Of a stretch of 64,000 bases of DNA, positions 1 through 12,900 are shown one piece after another. Numbering within the stretch: position 1 is the first letter of the stretch; each line of letters starts with the position of its first letter. The position numbers were made by a program, and so were the translations under genes. Source of the DNA: Allodiplogaster sudhausi (taxonomy: Eukaryota > Nematoda > Chromadorea > Rhabditida > Diplogasteridae); NCBI GenBank assembly GCA_945643635.1, contig CALZFC010000030.1, positions 2,225,001 to 2,289,000 on the forward strand. The letters are read 5' to 3'. The notes beneath the pieces are model-generated. The model was not told the DNA's origin. It did not search any database and saw only the letters and a list, made by a program, of their open reading frames with translations.

Positions 1-167
1 GGTTCGTCGGGAAGCTACTGCTGAGGGGTCGCAGTGAAGGCAGAAGGCCTGCGATGGAACGGCAGGCGAGGGAGCTTGACGAAATACGCGTGGTGAGACA
101 CAGCTTGCTGCATGATGAAATAGAGAGGTGAGAGAGAGAGATGAGAGAGAGGTGAGAGAGAAGGAGG

Positions 168-199
<32 letters not shown>

Positions 200-620
200 A
201 AGAGAGAGAGAGATGAGAGAGAGAGGGAGGCAGAGAGGGAGGGAGAAAGAGAGAGAGAGAGGGAGAGAGAGAGAAGGAGACAGCAGAGAGCGAGAGCGCG
301 TATGGAGAGGGGAGAGAGCGAGAGGAAAGCATTTCCTTCAACTTCATGGTTCGAGACTAGCGCAAGAATAGAATAAGTAAGCTCATTATGACCTATCCTC
401 CATTTTTAGGTGGTGATCATCAGAAGAATTTTCTTAATGTCCACGTTACAAATTTAAAAAAAAGCAAATCATGAGAGGTAAATTTCGGCTCATTCGTTGG
501 TACTTTCAACCCTCTTAACACCTTGATTGGACGACGATACGAACAAGAACTTTTTTTATAGATCACGAACCATAACATATACAATAGAAACAACTTCTTA
601 CAGTTCGCCGATAAGTATAC
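1..620. repeat. Left copy of a duplicated gene flank
   Basis: The segment matches 5995-6510 in the same orientation and order. Shared blocks include the GGTTCGTCGGGAA start, the TTTGTCAAG/TTCGTCAAG stretch read on the minus strand, a (GA)n array, and a block around 500-600 with TACTTTCAACC, GAACAAGAAC and AACATATACAA. The right copy lies just upstream of the TRNT1-like gene, so this copy probably lies upstream of a second minus-strand gene to the left of the window. Identity is moderate with indels, so the duplication is not recent. Confidence 0.7.
128..292. repeat. (GA)n microsatellite
   Basis: Imperfect GA array inside the left flank duplication. The right flank copy has the matching array at 6115-6180. 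Confidence 0.93.
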
Positions 621-1064
621 AGTACGCGCCGTAACATGTAGAATATCCCTGAAAAAAAAGTGAGAGCGAGAGAAAAAGAGTGAGAGAGAGAGAGAAATGA
701 ACGCGGAAAGAAAAAAAAGATTAAATGAAGAGAGATAAAATGAACAAAACTCCAGTTTACACCCGCACTGAGCGAAATTGCTTCTTTGGCATAGAGGCCA
801 TAGGTCGCACGGAGAAGAAAAGAGTAATCACTCTTAGTTATAACAGCGAAGACTAAAGACAAGATAGAAAAAAAACACCAGCACACTATAAGAAATTCAC
901 AATACGCTAGCTTCTCTCTTCAAAACAGGAAAACAATTCATAGAAGAAAATCAACAATAACATAACAAAAAAGATCAACAATAACATGAGCGATCTGAGG
1001 AGAGAACTTTTAAAATTAAATATAAATCTACTTTGAGAAGTCTTCTTTGTATCCAAAGTTGCCA
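621..1064. other. Non-coding flank downstream of TRNT1-like gene
   Basis: AT-rich sequence with a short GA array near 660-700. No coding exon or clear poly(A) hexamer was recognised for the minus-strand gene ending at 1065. Confidence 0.5.
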
Positions 1065-2575
1065 TCAATTCTTACGGTCGGCAGCGTTTACTGCATAAAA
1101 AGCTGGGTAAATAATATGATGCAAAAATATGAAGTAAAAAAGCAGTGTTGTTTTCTTAAATAGTTCTGCACATATATTACAGTAATTAAGTAAAATGAAA
1201 GAAAATACATAAAAGAGAAAACGACAACAAAAATAGCCACCTTTTGCTCTGTCTTGCTGCTCTGCTCGTATCTTGCTGCTGAGAGGGCGCTGCGGAATCT
1301 GTGCCAGCGTCAGCAACTCTTCCTTGGAGAGCGAGAAGGCACTCTGTAAATATTAATTAATAGATAAAAAAAGCAAAATAATGGCGGGTATTTAATAAAA
1401 GTAAAGGAATCTAATAAATAAAGTTATTCTGCGGATTCTCCGTGAAGTGCACTAGCTCCTTGGATAGCGAGAAGTCTCTCAGTAAATGCAAATTAAGAGA
1501 CAAATAAAAGAAAACAAATGCCGGGAAAACGAGGATAAAAATAGACATATCTAAACATTCAGCAAAAATAAATATGCAAACGAACTATTGCAATATATAA
1601 TATATTCGTTACAATAAAATTTAAAAATTTTAACATTTGTCTTTCATAATTGTTACAATATTCAGTTAATTGTTATACTATTTTAAAAAAATTTCACTAA
1701 TAAGAGACAAAACCAACATCGACCCATCGCTCAACGAGGAAATTCATCGTTTTGGCCATGTTTTTTCCGGTGGCCACGCCCTTCCGAAGTTAAGGAAAAT
1801 GGAATTTAACAAAAGAACAAAATTAAATTAAGAAAAAAAGACAATTCTAATATCAATAATTCTAATATCAATAAGAACAATTATGCGCCTTTTCCAGGAA
1901 ATCTCCTATACCTTCACAGAAATGAAATTATAGCTGCAATATTAGCCCCTCCCCCCGGCTGGATTCATAGGAAAGAAAACAAACTTAACCGGACACATGA
2001 GTAAATTGTCTGACCAGGCATATTACCAGAATATCTGCAAATAAATCACCATGCTCATTCTCCTCTGAAGAGACGGGGAAGTAGAGGGGCTCCTTGATCA
2101 TTTCAATGATTTTGTCTATCGCTCCAACCGATATCGCCAACTGGAGACATCTTCTTAGTTTTACATCCTTCTCGATAACTAAAACATAGAAATAACACAT
2201 GCTCGTAACATGGATGTTTCGAAAATGAGATACATACGAAGAGAGATAGAAAAATATATGCGAACGAAAGATACCTCGTAAGCCTTTCGCTGTCTGTATC
2301 CCTATGTCTCTATATCTCTATTAATCTCTTGTTTTTATTTGTTTGTCCCGTTTATACCACATGTTCCCAGAACAAGTTATCACTTGGTCTCAGAGCGATA
2401 ACCTAACAGACTTGCTGGGTTTTGGTAACATTCGGTACTCACCAGAGCGAGATGACTCTAGCAGTGTCATAAGCAATTGTCGCCACCACGTTGCATCATC
2501 CACAGAACACTCTGCATTAGGTCGATGAGATAGGATGATTGCGCCGAGATAGCGTTCAGCTTCTGAGAGCTGGAA

Positions 2576-2612
<37 letters not shown>

Positions 2613-3294
2613 AAGAGCGGAGACAGGAAAGGACGGGAAAAGATATATGTAGCTTTCTCCTTTCTGGCATCAGCCACTTCCAACCTTGAAATTCTTGCGG
2701 AAGTAAGACATGTCCTTTGGTGCGTCGCACAATGCTGCAATCATGGTCATCGGCTCGAGAGCGACCGCGACGCGACCGCAGCGCGTGCCGCGTGCAAAGA
2801 CAGCTGCGAAGCGGTCAAGGCTCGCAGCGGTGGCTGCCGAGTCGGGCAGGCCAATGAGGCTGCAGTCAGGAAGGAATTGATGGCATCTATCTCGCATCGT
2901 AGAGATACGAATAAATTGATAAATATCTCTCTCTCTCTCTTCACTGTCTTTTCTCTCAGGGAAACATGCGCAGTGAAAATAATTTACCAAAAAATTCTTT
3001 TTTTAAGCATTGTAGCCCACTGCTGGGGATCTCCCTCTCTCTTCTCTCTTTCTCTGCGCGTCTTATTCTAAGTGTCTCATTCTAATTCACTCTCACTCTT
3101 TTTTTTTATCCCTTTCTCTTCTCTCTCTCTCTCTTTGTCTCTCTCCTCTCACTACATCTTCCACCTCTCCTACCTTGTAAGATCGCACTCCGCCAGCATA
3201 CAGCGCACGACTGCAGGAGCTTGCCTCCCGATCACTATGCGCTTCAACTCTGTCCAGATGCGTTCCGGAGACGCTCCCTGTTAAGGAAAGGGAG

Positions 3295-3389
<95 letters not shown>

Positions 3390-3413
3390 AGGAGACAGGC
3401 AGAAAGAGTGAAC

Positions 3414-3468
<55 letters not shown>

Positions 3469-3519
3469 GGAGAGAGTGAAAACGAGAAAGAGAGAGAAAA
3501 CGAGAGAGAAGAGCGAGAG

Positions 3520-3560
<41 letters not shown>

Positions 3561-3778
3561 CAGGCAGAAAGAGTGAACAAGAGAGTGAGAGAGAGAGAGG
3601 CATAGAATTAAATACCTTTAGTCCTTGCCTGACCATCCGAATCGCATTCAGTGTCTCTTTGTCATGCTCTGCATTCTCCGCAGCGATTTGGCCAAAGAAG
3701 CGGAAGTAGCTAAAATATATTTGTTTGTTCAAAGTTTAAAGATTACAAAAAGTAATGACAAATTTAAGATAAGCATAT

Positions 3779-3847
<69 letters not shown>

Positions 3848-4207
3848 CAAGGACTTTTTTCTAATGGTTTCGCGTTTTTAAATATCATGTGTGGTCGCAT
3901 CATATATTCAATGATGTAATAAATTATTATTATTATATATATATATATATATAGGCTTCCCATGTGTTGGTAGAAAATAAAATGTACCGTAGTATCCTGA
4001 GGTGGTCCTCCATCATTCGCGTGGATGGATCACCGATAAAAGCAAGTCGACGCTTCTCAACGTCTGCAACGCCGCCCACATAGTCCACGACTGTTCCATC
4101 CAGATCTAGAGAAAAAAAAGAGAGAGAGAGAGAGAGATTGAGAGAGAGAGGAGAGTGAGAAAGTAAGATAGATAATGAGGAAACGAGACAGAGTGAAAGA
4201 TAAAGAG

Positions 4208-4243
<36 letters not shown>

Positions 4244-5854
4244 TAGGATGAAGAAAGAGAGAGAAAGACAAAGAGAGAGAGAGAGAAAGAGACAGAGACA
4301 AAGAAAGAAAGATAGATAGATAGAGAGACATGATATAAAAGAAAAGCATAAGCTACTGTTAGAAGAGAGTACTGTTAGCACTATAGCCTGAACCCAAATA
4401 TATAATAAATTGTAGATATATTTAGATTCTTAAGAAAGTGAATAAACACTTATTTATTCTGCTACCGTACCAACAAACAGCGCATTAATGGTGAGATCCC
4501 TATTTTCCGCGTCCGTTCTCCAGTCCCACGTGTAGCGAACTTCTTCTAGGCGGCCATCGCGAACAGTGTCCTGTCTGCGAAAAGGAAGCGGAATGGAAGG
4601 GGAGGGGCTGGAAAATAGGAGCAGGATGGAAGAAGGGGCCGGGAAGTAGGAGAAGGAATCTACTTATTACTCATTTTAATAATACTTTAACTAACTAGAC
4701 GTTGTCTTTCAAATAGCTACAGTATCCGATTCTGTTCCACTCGGGACCCGAGTCTCCCTCCGCTAACCTCAAGGTTGCAATCTCAAAGTCCTGTTCGTCC
4801 AGCCTGCACGCCACTGTGCCGTGCTGCTCTTCGCATTGGTTGGGGAGCACTCGAATGCCTTGCGACTCGAAGAGTGTCTAAATAGAAAATATGATTCGTT
4901 GTCGTTTGAATGTGGATGGGATTTGGGCACTTGCGCAAGGACCCTTTTATCAACAACTGGCCTTGCGGCAACAATAAATTAAAGCAAGAAACGAGAAGAG
5001 CGACCGCTCGTGCTAAGCGCAGCTAGGCAGATTGACTTATGAAGTCAGCACAGGGAAAAAATGGGTGGTACGAGGGCCCCATAAAAGTGAGTGGGTAAGA
5101 CCTCCGAAGGCCTAAAAAAGAGTAAGCCAAAACGTAACTTTTTCGTAAAAAATTGGATGGGTAAGCAAAAAAAAAATTGAATTTTCCGGTCTCAAAAATT
5201 GCGTAGGCAGTCCGGTTCGAACCCCCTTTTATTCCCTGAGGCAGCAAAAGATCAGGTAAGCCAAATGGTGCTTATGTGAGTAATCAGTGTGCCTTAATAA
5301 TATAGGGGGTAAAACTGAGACGTGAGAGAGCATCAATGTGACAAGAGAGAAAAGGGAGCAAGAGAGAGAGGGAGAGAGAGAGAGAAAGAGAGAGACAGAC
5401 AGAGAAAGAGGGAGAGAGAGAGAGAGAAGAGAGAGAAAGATACAGAGAGACAGAAAGTGGAGATGGACCGTGAACTGACAATCATTTCCAGCGGACTCGC
5501 CGTAGTAGCCAAGTCGAGATTGGCCGGCGTGGGCTGCATGAGAAGATCTCGCACGGTGCCTCCGGCGATCCTACACAAATTATGGTCAGTTTCCCAAAAG
5601 GAACAGTCAAAGATCAACGTTCAAAGATCATCTCCATTTGGGAGAGAGAGAAAAAATGAGCTAATATCTATAAGTTTTCGAACATAAACACAATTCTCCC
5701 CGCATATCTCAAAGAGTACAAGTATTTTGTAAAAATAAATAAACAAAAACAAAAATATTCAACAACCAACTTGATCTCATAGTTCTTCCTGGAAGAGAGC
5801 GTTCAGCTTCAGAAGTTGTGGCGTGAGCACGCTTTTGAAGATGTCGGATTCTAT
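1065..5854 (-). CDS. TRNT1: CCA tRNA nucleotidyltransferase, probably decaying copy
   Basis: Adds or repairs the 3' CCA of tRNAs in nucleus/cytosol and mitochondria. Exons in transcript order: 5854-5771, 5570-5480, 4877-4768, 4574-4471, 4105-3988, 3709-3616, 3277-3174, 2859-2685, 2569-2443, 2178-2027, 1780-1718, 1343-1241, 1090-1065 (TGA). This gives about 449 aa, close to the animal enzyme. Seen: IAGGTVRDLL (motif A), a beta-strand region with EQHGTVACRL, DAENRDLTIN (motif B), EDHLRILRYFRFFG (motif D), SPERIWTELKRI and GLPDSAAT, then the C-terminal helices GVATGKN and SLSKEELL. Odd points: motif A reads NLD where the family has DxD, motif B reads NRD where it has RRD, and the first exon needs a 1-nt shift to join the second. 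No ATG exon was found. Family assignment is firm; activity is doubtful. Confidence 0.9.
1425..1540 (-). pseudogene. Degenerate duplicate of penultimate TRNT1 exon
   Basis: On the minus strand 1477-1430 reads FSLSKELVHFTENPQ, against FSLSKEELLTLAQIPQ in the real exon at 1343-1241. Flanking intron sequence is copied too (compare 1280-1400 with 1430-1540). The position matching the real acceptor ACAG reads ACTG, so the splice site is lost. It appears to be a local tandem duplication left in the intron between 1344 and 1717. Confidence 0.6.
3296..3600. repeat. (GA)n microsatellite, about 300 bp
   Basis: Nearly pure GA interrupted twice by a GGAGACAGGCAGAAAGAGTGAACAAGA module, so the array itself carries a second-order repeat. 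It fills the TRNT1 intron between 3278 and 3615. On the gene's strand it is a CT tract ending about 18 nt before the acceptor at 3278. Confidence 0.95.
3780..3846. repeat. (TA)n microsatellite
   Basis: Uninterrupted TA dinucleotides over about 65 bp within a TRNT1 intron. A shorter one lies at 3936-3953 and another at about 49433-49479 in the DUF4139 gene. Confidence 0.97.
4108..4330. repeat. (GA)n microsatellite
   Basis: Imperfect GA/GATA-rich array in the TRNT1 intron 4106-4470. Read on the gene's strand it is a pyrimidine run directly before the acceptor at 4106. Confidence 0.9.
5355..5450. repeat. (GA)n microsatellite
   Basis: Imperfect GA array in the TRNT1 intron after the motif-A exon. 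Confidence 0.9.
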
Positions 5855-5994
5855 CTGTCGAGGATCATGAAATATATACTGTACAATTACTTTTATTATT
5901 CAAATATATTAACAAAAAAATTTTTCTATGGACATTCATCACCTTCACGACTCTCGGTGGCCGTAGTTGGCTGTTCTCTGCTGGTTGTGTCTGG

Positions 5995-6110
5995 TTCGTC
6001 GGGAAACTAGAGAGCGGTCGAAATGAAGACAGGAGGCCTGCGACGGCGTCGCTTGACAAAATCCGAGTGGTGAGAAGCAGTTTGCTGGGTGATCAAATAT
6101 GAGGCGAAAG

Positions 6111-6159
<49 letters not shown>

Positions 6160-6510
6160 GAGAGCAAGAGAGAGCAGAAAGTTAGTGAGAAGAGAAAGAA
6201 TAAATCTCCTTATTGCTCATTACCAGTCAATTCCAGACATTTACTTTAGTTTCACTTCATGATTTGAGATTAGAGCACCACCAGCACAAGTAGACTTATC
6301 CTCGTTTATTTTCCATGTTCGTGTTAAAAAAAACTCAACTTTGCTAATTGAAATTAAATTCCAAAGCAACGTATATCAAACATGAGATACTCTTTGCTCT
6401 TTTGTAGGTACTTTCAACCATCGTAACGCATTGTTTGGACGTCTTTTCGAACAAGAACCTTTTTATAGACTAAGAACCAACATATACAAGAATAATAATT
6501 ACTTGTTATA
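5995..6510. repeat. Right copy of duplicated gene flank
   Basis: Homologous to 1-620 in the same orientation. It starts about 140 bp upstream (gene sense) of the first recognised TRNT1 exon and contains a GA array at 6115-6180. It may include promoter or an unrecognised first exon. The minus-strand reading around 6000-6060 resembles the left copy in two frames, so the coding frame, if any, cannot be decided. Confidence 0.7.
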
Positions 6511-7737
6511 GTTCGCAAAGTAATGCATGAGTGCGTGGTGTTGCCTGCGAGAAGGGCACACACACTGAAGCACACGCACGGAAAGACAATAGTTCGCGCA
6601 GGTCGAACTGTTCGGCATTACAATGTCACACACTTCTTAAAAGAGAGCAATCAATAATTACATCAGTACCGTAGGATACTCGGATATGGTGAAAAGACAG
6701 GAGAAGATGAACTTCGACCACCAAAATCATGACTTTTGTCTCGGAAACAAGTAGATTCTCATACGAGGCTGCTCAATATGGTTAGTTGAAATAAGGCGAT
6801 TGGGGGAGTAAAAGGGGATAAGAATAAAAATAGCAATAATAATTGGCTTTGTTCTTGTTGCCAGGAATTGAAGAAGAGAGAAAAAAGATTGACATGGTGC
6901 CCGTGTGCACCATTTGAGATAAAAGCCACCACTAAGAAAAGATCATACAAAGAGAAGATGGAATTCGCATTCTAATCGTTAGCGCAGCAGTTATATAAGT
7001 AAAGCTGTTTCTTTTTCCGTTTAAAGGCTCTTCACCTTAGACGTGCCAAAGTTGTGGAGGACAGGAAGAGAGAAGAACTAACTTACAGACGAGTCATGAG
7101 TAATCGTTGACAATATCGCTCGGAGTAATAATAAGAAGAACCAAGTGAAAAGGAAAGAAGACAAAGTTCGACCGCGTTCATCACAAAAGTATAATAATAT
7201 ATCAAGCGATATATATAGGAGATGAAGAAGTCACCACAAAATTGCATAATAATAAAAATACAATTGACCGAATAATGCACTAATCTCCGTATATGCTGCT
7301 CATATACATACAGTACCCCTTGCAGCAGTTACAGTACCCCTCAAGTAGCATGATGAAAGAGCTCATAGTATATATACGACGACGATTGGCACCCTCTCGC
7401 CTCTTTTTAGACACTTTCCTCGGATACAGTAACCCGCTTGTGGTCGTGATAGGAGAAGATCTACCATACTTCGGCACAGAAAGAAACACACACAAGAACG
7501 AACGAACGAACGAAAATGGACAATGGCGGCTAGCCAAATCGCGTACATCGACAAGTGAAAGAAAAGAAGATAAAGAGACAGAAATAAAAAGGACAGGGGG
7601 GCATACCTAGCGTGGGTGGAGAGACTAGGTAGCGCGCTATACGGAATACAAGTTGGATCTGTCTGGGGTCAATGAGTGGGGGTACCTTCTTGGGTGGTCT
7701 CTGACCGCCCCACTTTTTAGGTGCCCTGACTCCACCC
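6511..7737. other. Intergenic region, TRNT1 5' to FBXW7 3'
   Basis: AT-rich sequence between the two minus-strand genes. No conserved coding segment was recognised. The part next to 7737 (7610-7737) is more GC-rich and is probably the FBXW7 3' UTR. Confidence 0.5.
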
Positions 7738-9858
7738 CTAGGGGTAGGACGCGTCAAAGTCGAGCAGAATGAGCTTGGTGTCCTCGGTGCCGTTGCGGGA
7801 GCCCACGGCACACACGAGGAGCGTGTCCGTTGCCTTCAGACGCCAGATGCAGCCACCGGAGCCGCCAGAGGACAGGCGGATCAGATCGCGCACGAAGACA
7901 CCTTAAGGAAGTTATTAGTAGAGAGGGAGAGTGAGTGGAGAGAGTGGGAAGAGAGACAGAGTGGAAGTTAAGCGAGTGAGAGCAAGAGAGAGCAAGAGAG
8001 AGAGAGAGAGAGAGCAAGAGAGAGAGAGAGAGAGAGAGTGCTATAAGACACATTTTCCTAGGAGGTATCAAACAACGCCTTCACATATTCCTAATTTGAG
8101 AGTAGAGGATTAAAAAAAGCTGTAAATTCCCTTTTGCAGTAATTCCAACATCAATTGAGAGAGAGAGAAATATTTTATCCAGGATAAATGAATGTGTGGA
8201 CCTTTGGTAATGTCCCACAGCTTGACCGAACCGTCGTCGGAGCTCGTGGCGACGAGGCCAGAGTCGAGGAACTGAAGCGGAGGAGTTTCATTCTATTTTG
8301 TGACCAAAATTAAATCGATTAAAAAAAGGAACAAATCAGAAATCTCATTTTCTGTAACTCCTTAAATATCCATTCTTGTCCAATGTCACAAGTTTTGCCC
8401 CGTAGTGAAAATAATGTGAACTTTTCTCTCTCTTCCGATGCTTATGAAATGAACAATTTATCTTATCAATAACGAATATTTTTATTTTAAATGATCAGGA
8501 ACAATTTAAATACCTGCAGTGACGTAATCGCGGAAGAATGCCCGTTTGGCTGCCCGCCCAGGCGATGGAGGCAAGTGCTCTCGCGAATATTCCAGACCTA
8601 AAGTTTCTTCAATTTATTTATTTTTAATTTCCTACATTTATCAAGTTTTTTATTAATCAAATATTTCTTATTCCGCCGGGAAATTCAAAATATCTTTTCT
8701 CTTCGCCTCAGTGGGTGCTCTTCTTCTGACTGGCGCGGGCCGTGCACACCGATTGTGCCTCTCACCCACGCCGAGCCACCAGCACACATCTCGGCCGGTT
8801 TCAGGACCCCTGCACAACTCGTCATCGGCGGATTTGAACCCTCATTTGCTACGCGGTGCGCAGAGCGGGTCACCACTCGGCTATGCGGACACTCTATTCT
8901 ACCGACTTACCCTGATGTACGAGTCGGCGTTGCATGAGACGAGTATGTCTCCCTTGAGCTGCATGCCCGACGTGAGTGAAGTGTGCCCTATGAGATTGGC
9001 GATGCATGCGCCCGTCTCAATGTTCCACACCCGAATCGTGGTGTCCAAGCTGCCCGACACGACCAGATCACGCTCTGCGTCCATCTTCAAGAATCTTCTT
9101 ATCATAATTGATTATTATTTATTATTACTGCTAGATATTAGTGGCTATTATTATTCATCACTTAAAATCTAATTGATGATTTTACTATAATTATTTACTT
9201 AAAGAAAGAAGGTTTTTACCAATGCTTCTCCAGAATTAGAACAAACAAAAAGATTCCAACAATTTGCGTTTCTTAAATTTACCGCTATATCCATATGCAA
9301 TCAGACAAGATAATTTATCAATTTCAAAATGAATGGAAACCTTCAGATAAATATGAAGAAAAAGAAGATTCTAACCAAAAGAGAGTAGACACGATTCGTG
9401 TGTCCCTGCAGACTGTGGCGGCATTGACCCGTCTCCGCATCCCACACCTTCAACATTTAGTCATTTGAGGGAACAAAATATTAACATAAAAAATTTTTTA
9501 ACGCAGTAAAAAATAACACAACTAACCATAAATATTTACTAATGCTAAATATAAGAGAGCATAATTGATTTAAAAAAAATGTCTAAATATCTATAATATT
9601 CCTTCTTTCTGAGCAATTAAGCATCTTAATTCCTTGCTTATTTCATCTCTAAAATGGAGAATACTACTACTGACCCTGACAGTGAAGTCATACGCTCCGG
9701 AGACCACGCGGCGGCCATCGAACTGGACACAGCGCACGGCCGCGACGTGGCCATTCAGGATCAGAAGAGTGCGCCCTTCCACAATGTCCCAGACACGAAG
9801 AGTCGTGTCGCGCGAACCCGAGACGAGACTGGAGAGTGGATGGAACATATTGAGATAG

Positions 9859-9900
<42 letters not shown>

Positions 9901-12900
9901 GAGAGAGAGAAAGAGAGAGAGACAGAGAGAGAGATGCAGATAGATAGAGAGAGAGACAAAGACAGATAGAGAGAGAGAGAGAGAGTGATACAGATAGAGA
10001 GGGCGAGAGAAAGAGAGAAAATGAGAGAGAAAGCGAGAGAGATCTAAAACCAACTACTTTAATAGAGAAAAAAAATTAAATCAGGTCGATCACGCAAGTC
10101 GAGTTATCGTTTTCGAATATATTGAATAACTGGATAAATAAATATTAAATGCATAAATCTTACATCGTCCCAACAAGCGCCATGCAGCGGACTGTGCTCG
10201 TATGGCCAATGAGCATGTGCAGCTGCTTGCCCGTCTCAGCGTCCCAGACCTGAAGAAAGATATGTTTGGTGCACTCTTTTTCTATTTACTTATCTATTAA
10301 ATAAATTTTTTTATTAATTTAATAAAAAGCAAGACTTCAATTCGAAATATTTGATATGATAATTTATTATTCAGGAAAAAATTATAACGAAATTCTCCAT
10401 CCGAAAAAGTGGCAAAAAAAACCTTACTCTGACTGTCCGATCGGTCGATCCGCTCACGATATAACGACCGTCTGATGAGACTTGAGACGTCCACACACCG
10501 CCAGAGTGGCCGGAGAGAGTGAAGCGGAGCTGTAAGAAGAGCCTATTGTCACGAATCATTACTACTATTGCCCTTGTATTTGCATAAATAAAAAAAACTA
10601 TGAATTTGAAAAACCTACTTAATTTCGGGCCTATCAAACAAAGCCTTCTAAGCCCACAATGTATTTGAGGATCACTTGGACACGATACTCCGTTTTCAGC
10701 ATAACCACAACCAACTTTCCAATATACCCTTCCCAACCTTGTTTTTCACCTAGATTGTTACTTTTATTCTCTTGGTTAATAAAAAATTATATACCACAGT
10801 AGAATAAGAAATGGCTTAAGCTATTGCTTAAAGAATATACTGTAAAGATTTTCCTAAATAAAATCTATGATCATTACGAATACATCTTCATTTTCTGCAA
10901 CCGACATGTGGCGAGTCTTCGATAGCGTTGACTGGCTTCTCGATGCTCCACACCTTGAGAGTATTGTCATCCGAGCCGGTCACAATCATGTCTCCTTGCA
11001 TCTGAACAAAGCGTTTTCATGCTTGTCATATGCCAGATTACTAAATATTCTTAAAAATAATTGAAATATTTTCCTTTCTAAAAAGAAGGAACTATTACAA
11101 AAAGAGAACTATTTCTCAAAAATAAAAATCCAGCAGAACCCTTTTCAAATATGAATAAAAAAAATACTAATAAAAGCTCAAAAAATCTTAATGATATATT
11201 TTACTCTTATTATTATTACTTACCTGAAGACAAGTAATGACATGGTCGTCATGCCCCTTGAAGACGCAACTCCCAGCAATTCGTCGTCTCTTCCAGTTCG
11301 CAGTGATCTTCAGCTGCCGCAGGAACATGGCCTTGTGCTTCGACTTGGTGTAGCATCTTAAGAAATTGTTTTTAATATTTATTTTAAATATTTATTTCGT
11401 TTATAGGCAGCTATAACTTAAAAGTCATCAAAATCGAAGAGATTCTGCATAAACTATTTATTTTCTTCATTAAATCACTAAATATCGCATTAAATAAACA
11501 GCTACAGTATTCCGTTTGGCTCGGTGACAACTTACGGTCCATGAAGTTGTCCGCGCGAGACCCGATTCGCCGCGACTTCCTCGGGTGTCATGTGTGCCGG
11601 AATGAGAACGGACTGCGAGTAGCGCGTGGTTCCGGGCTGCACCTCCCAGAGGCCAGTGAAGCGGCTGCTGAAACTTTTCAAAGATAATAACTTTACATAT
11701 TTTTTAAAGGTTCTTAAACTTCATATTAAAAAAAATTAAAATGAAGTATTCAAGTTCATCTTATTGGCTAACAATAAGCTGTAACCAGGAATCCTTCCTG
11801 TTTCCTCGATCTCTCTCGCTCTCTTTCATCTCTCTCTCCCTCCTTTTCTTTCTCCCCCACCTCTTTCTCTCTCTCTCTCTGTTTATTTCTCTCTCCCTCT
11901 CTCTCTCCCTCTCCCTCCTTCTCTATCCCTCTCTCTCTCTGTTTCCTTCTCTCTCTCTTTCCCTCACGCTCTCCTCTTCTCGCTCTCTCTCTCGCTCGCT
12001 CTCCTCTTCTCGCTCTCTCTCTCTCGCTCCTCTCTCTCTCTCCTCTTTCTCCTTCTCCCATTCTCCAACCTCGGCGCGGGCATCTCCTCAATGTACTCCT
12101 GCTCGCACTTGCGTCTCCACAGCTTCTCATCGTCGCACAGCTCTCTCCACTGCCGGCACACTGCGCCAACTCGGCAGATTACACGCGGAGGCAGCATCGA
12201 GACGATGGACATGGAGATCTCAAAATTATATTTATTATTTTATAATTCAAAAATAAATTGAAAATAAAAAAATCTCAAAATTGTGTTGGGATATTTTTAA
12301 TAACTCGAAAGTACAAAAAATACATATTTTTTTGCTAGACAGTACTTATCCGATACATTGACAATGAATTCTCGAAATTATATATATATATTTTTTAAAT
12401 AAAAATCATATACAAAAATATTATGTAAACGCGGCAGGACCAAACCTCAAGAGGGAGACATGAGAGAAAGTCGCGTTGAAAGTGTGGCTCAATGATCTGC
12501 TTGAGGAAGCGTATCTGGCCCATGTCACACGAGGCAACGAGATGCGAGAGGGCGTGGTGCTGGTCGCGCAGGGACATTGACTGAAACATCATTAATTTTT
12601 TTAAATAATTATTATAATTATAATAATAGTAATAATAATACTAACCATAATAATTATAATTGATATAGTAACAAATAATCACAAAGAAAAATTAAGCATT
12701 CTTTTTAACTAGAATAATATGAAATCCCGTAGATAAAGATAAAAGCGCTAGAAACGTCCCAAACTCTCGCACGCAGGTCATGGACCAATTCGAGATGGGA
12801 ATAAGGAAAACTATTAGTGCTGTGCACAGAGTACTAATACACGACGAATATAACTAAAAAAGAGGTTGACATGAGAGAAAGTCGCGTTCGAAGAGAATAA

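Noticed and set aside
3221..3732. Long open frames encoding Arg/Glu or Leu/Ser repeats
   Set aside because: They are translations of (GA)n/(CT)n microsatellite, present on both strands and in dozens of places, without start context or conservation.
3625..3963. Ile/Tyr-repeat open frames
   Set aside because: Pure (TA)n translation.
7083..7610. Small open frames on both strands near the FBXW7 3' end
   Set aside because: AT-rich, no motif, and no splice-consistent partners.
9688..10053. Alternative frames across FBXW7 exons
   Set aside because: Shadow frames extended by the neighbouring GA array. The WD40 frame is the one with conserved motifs and phase.
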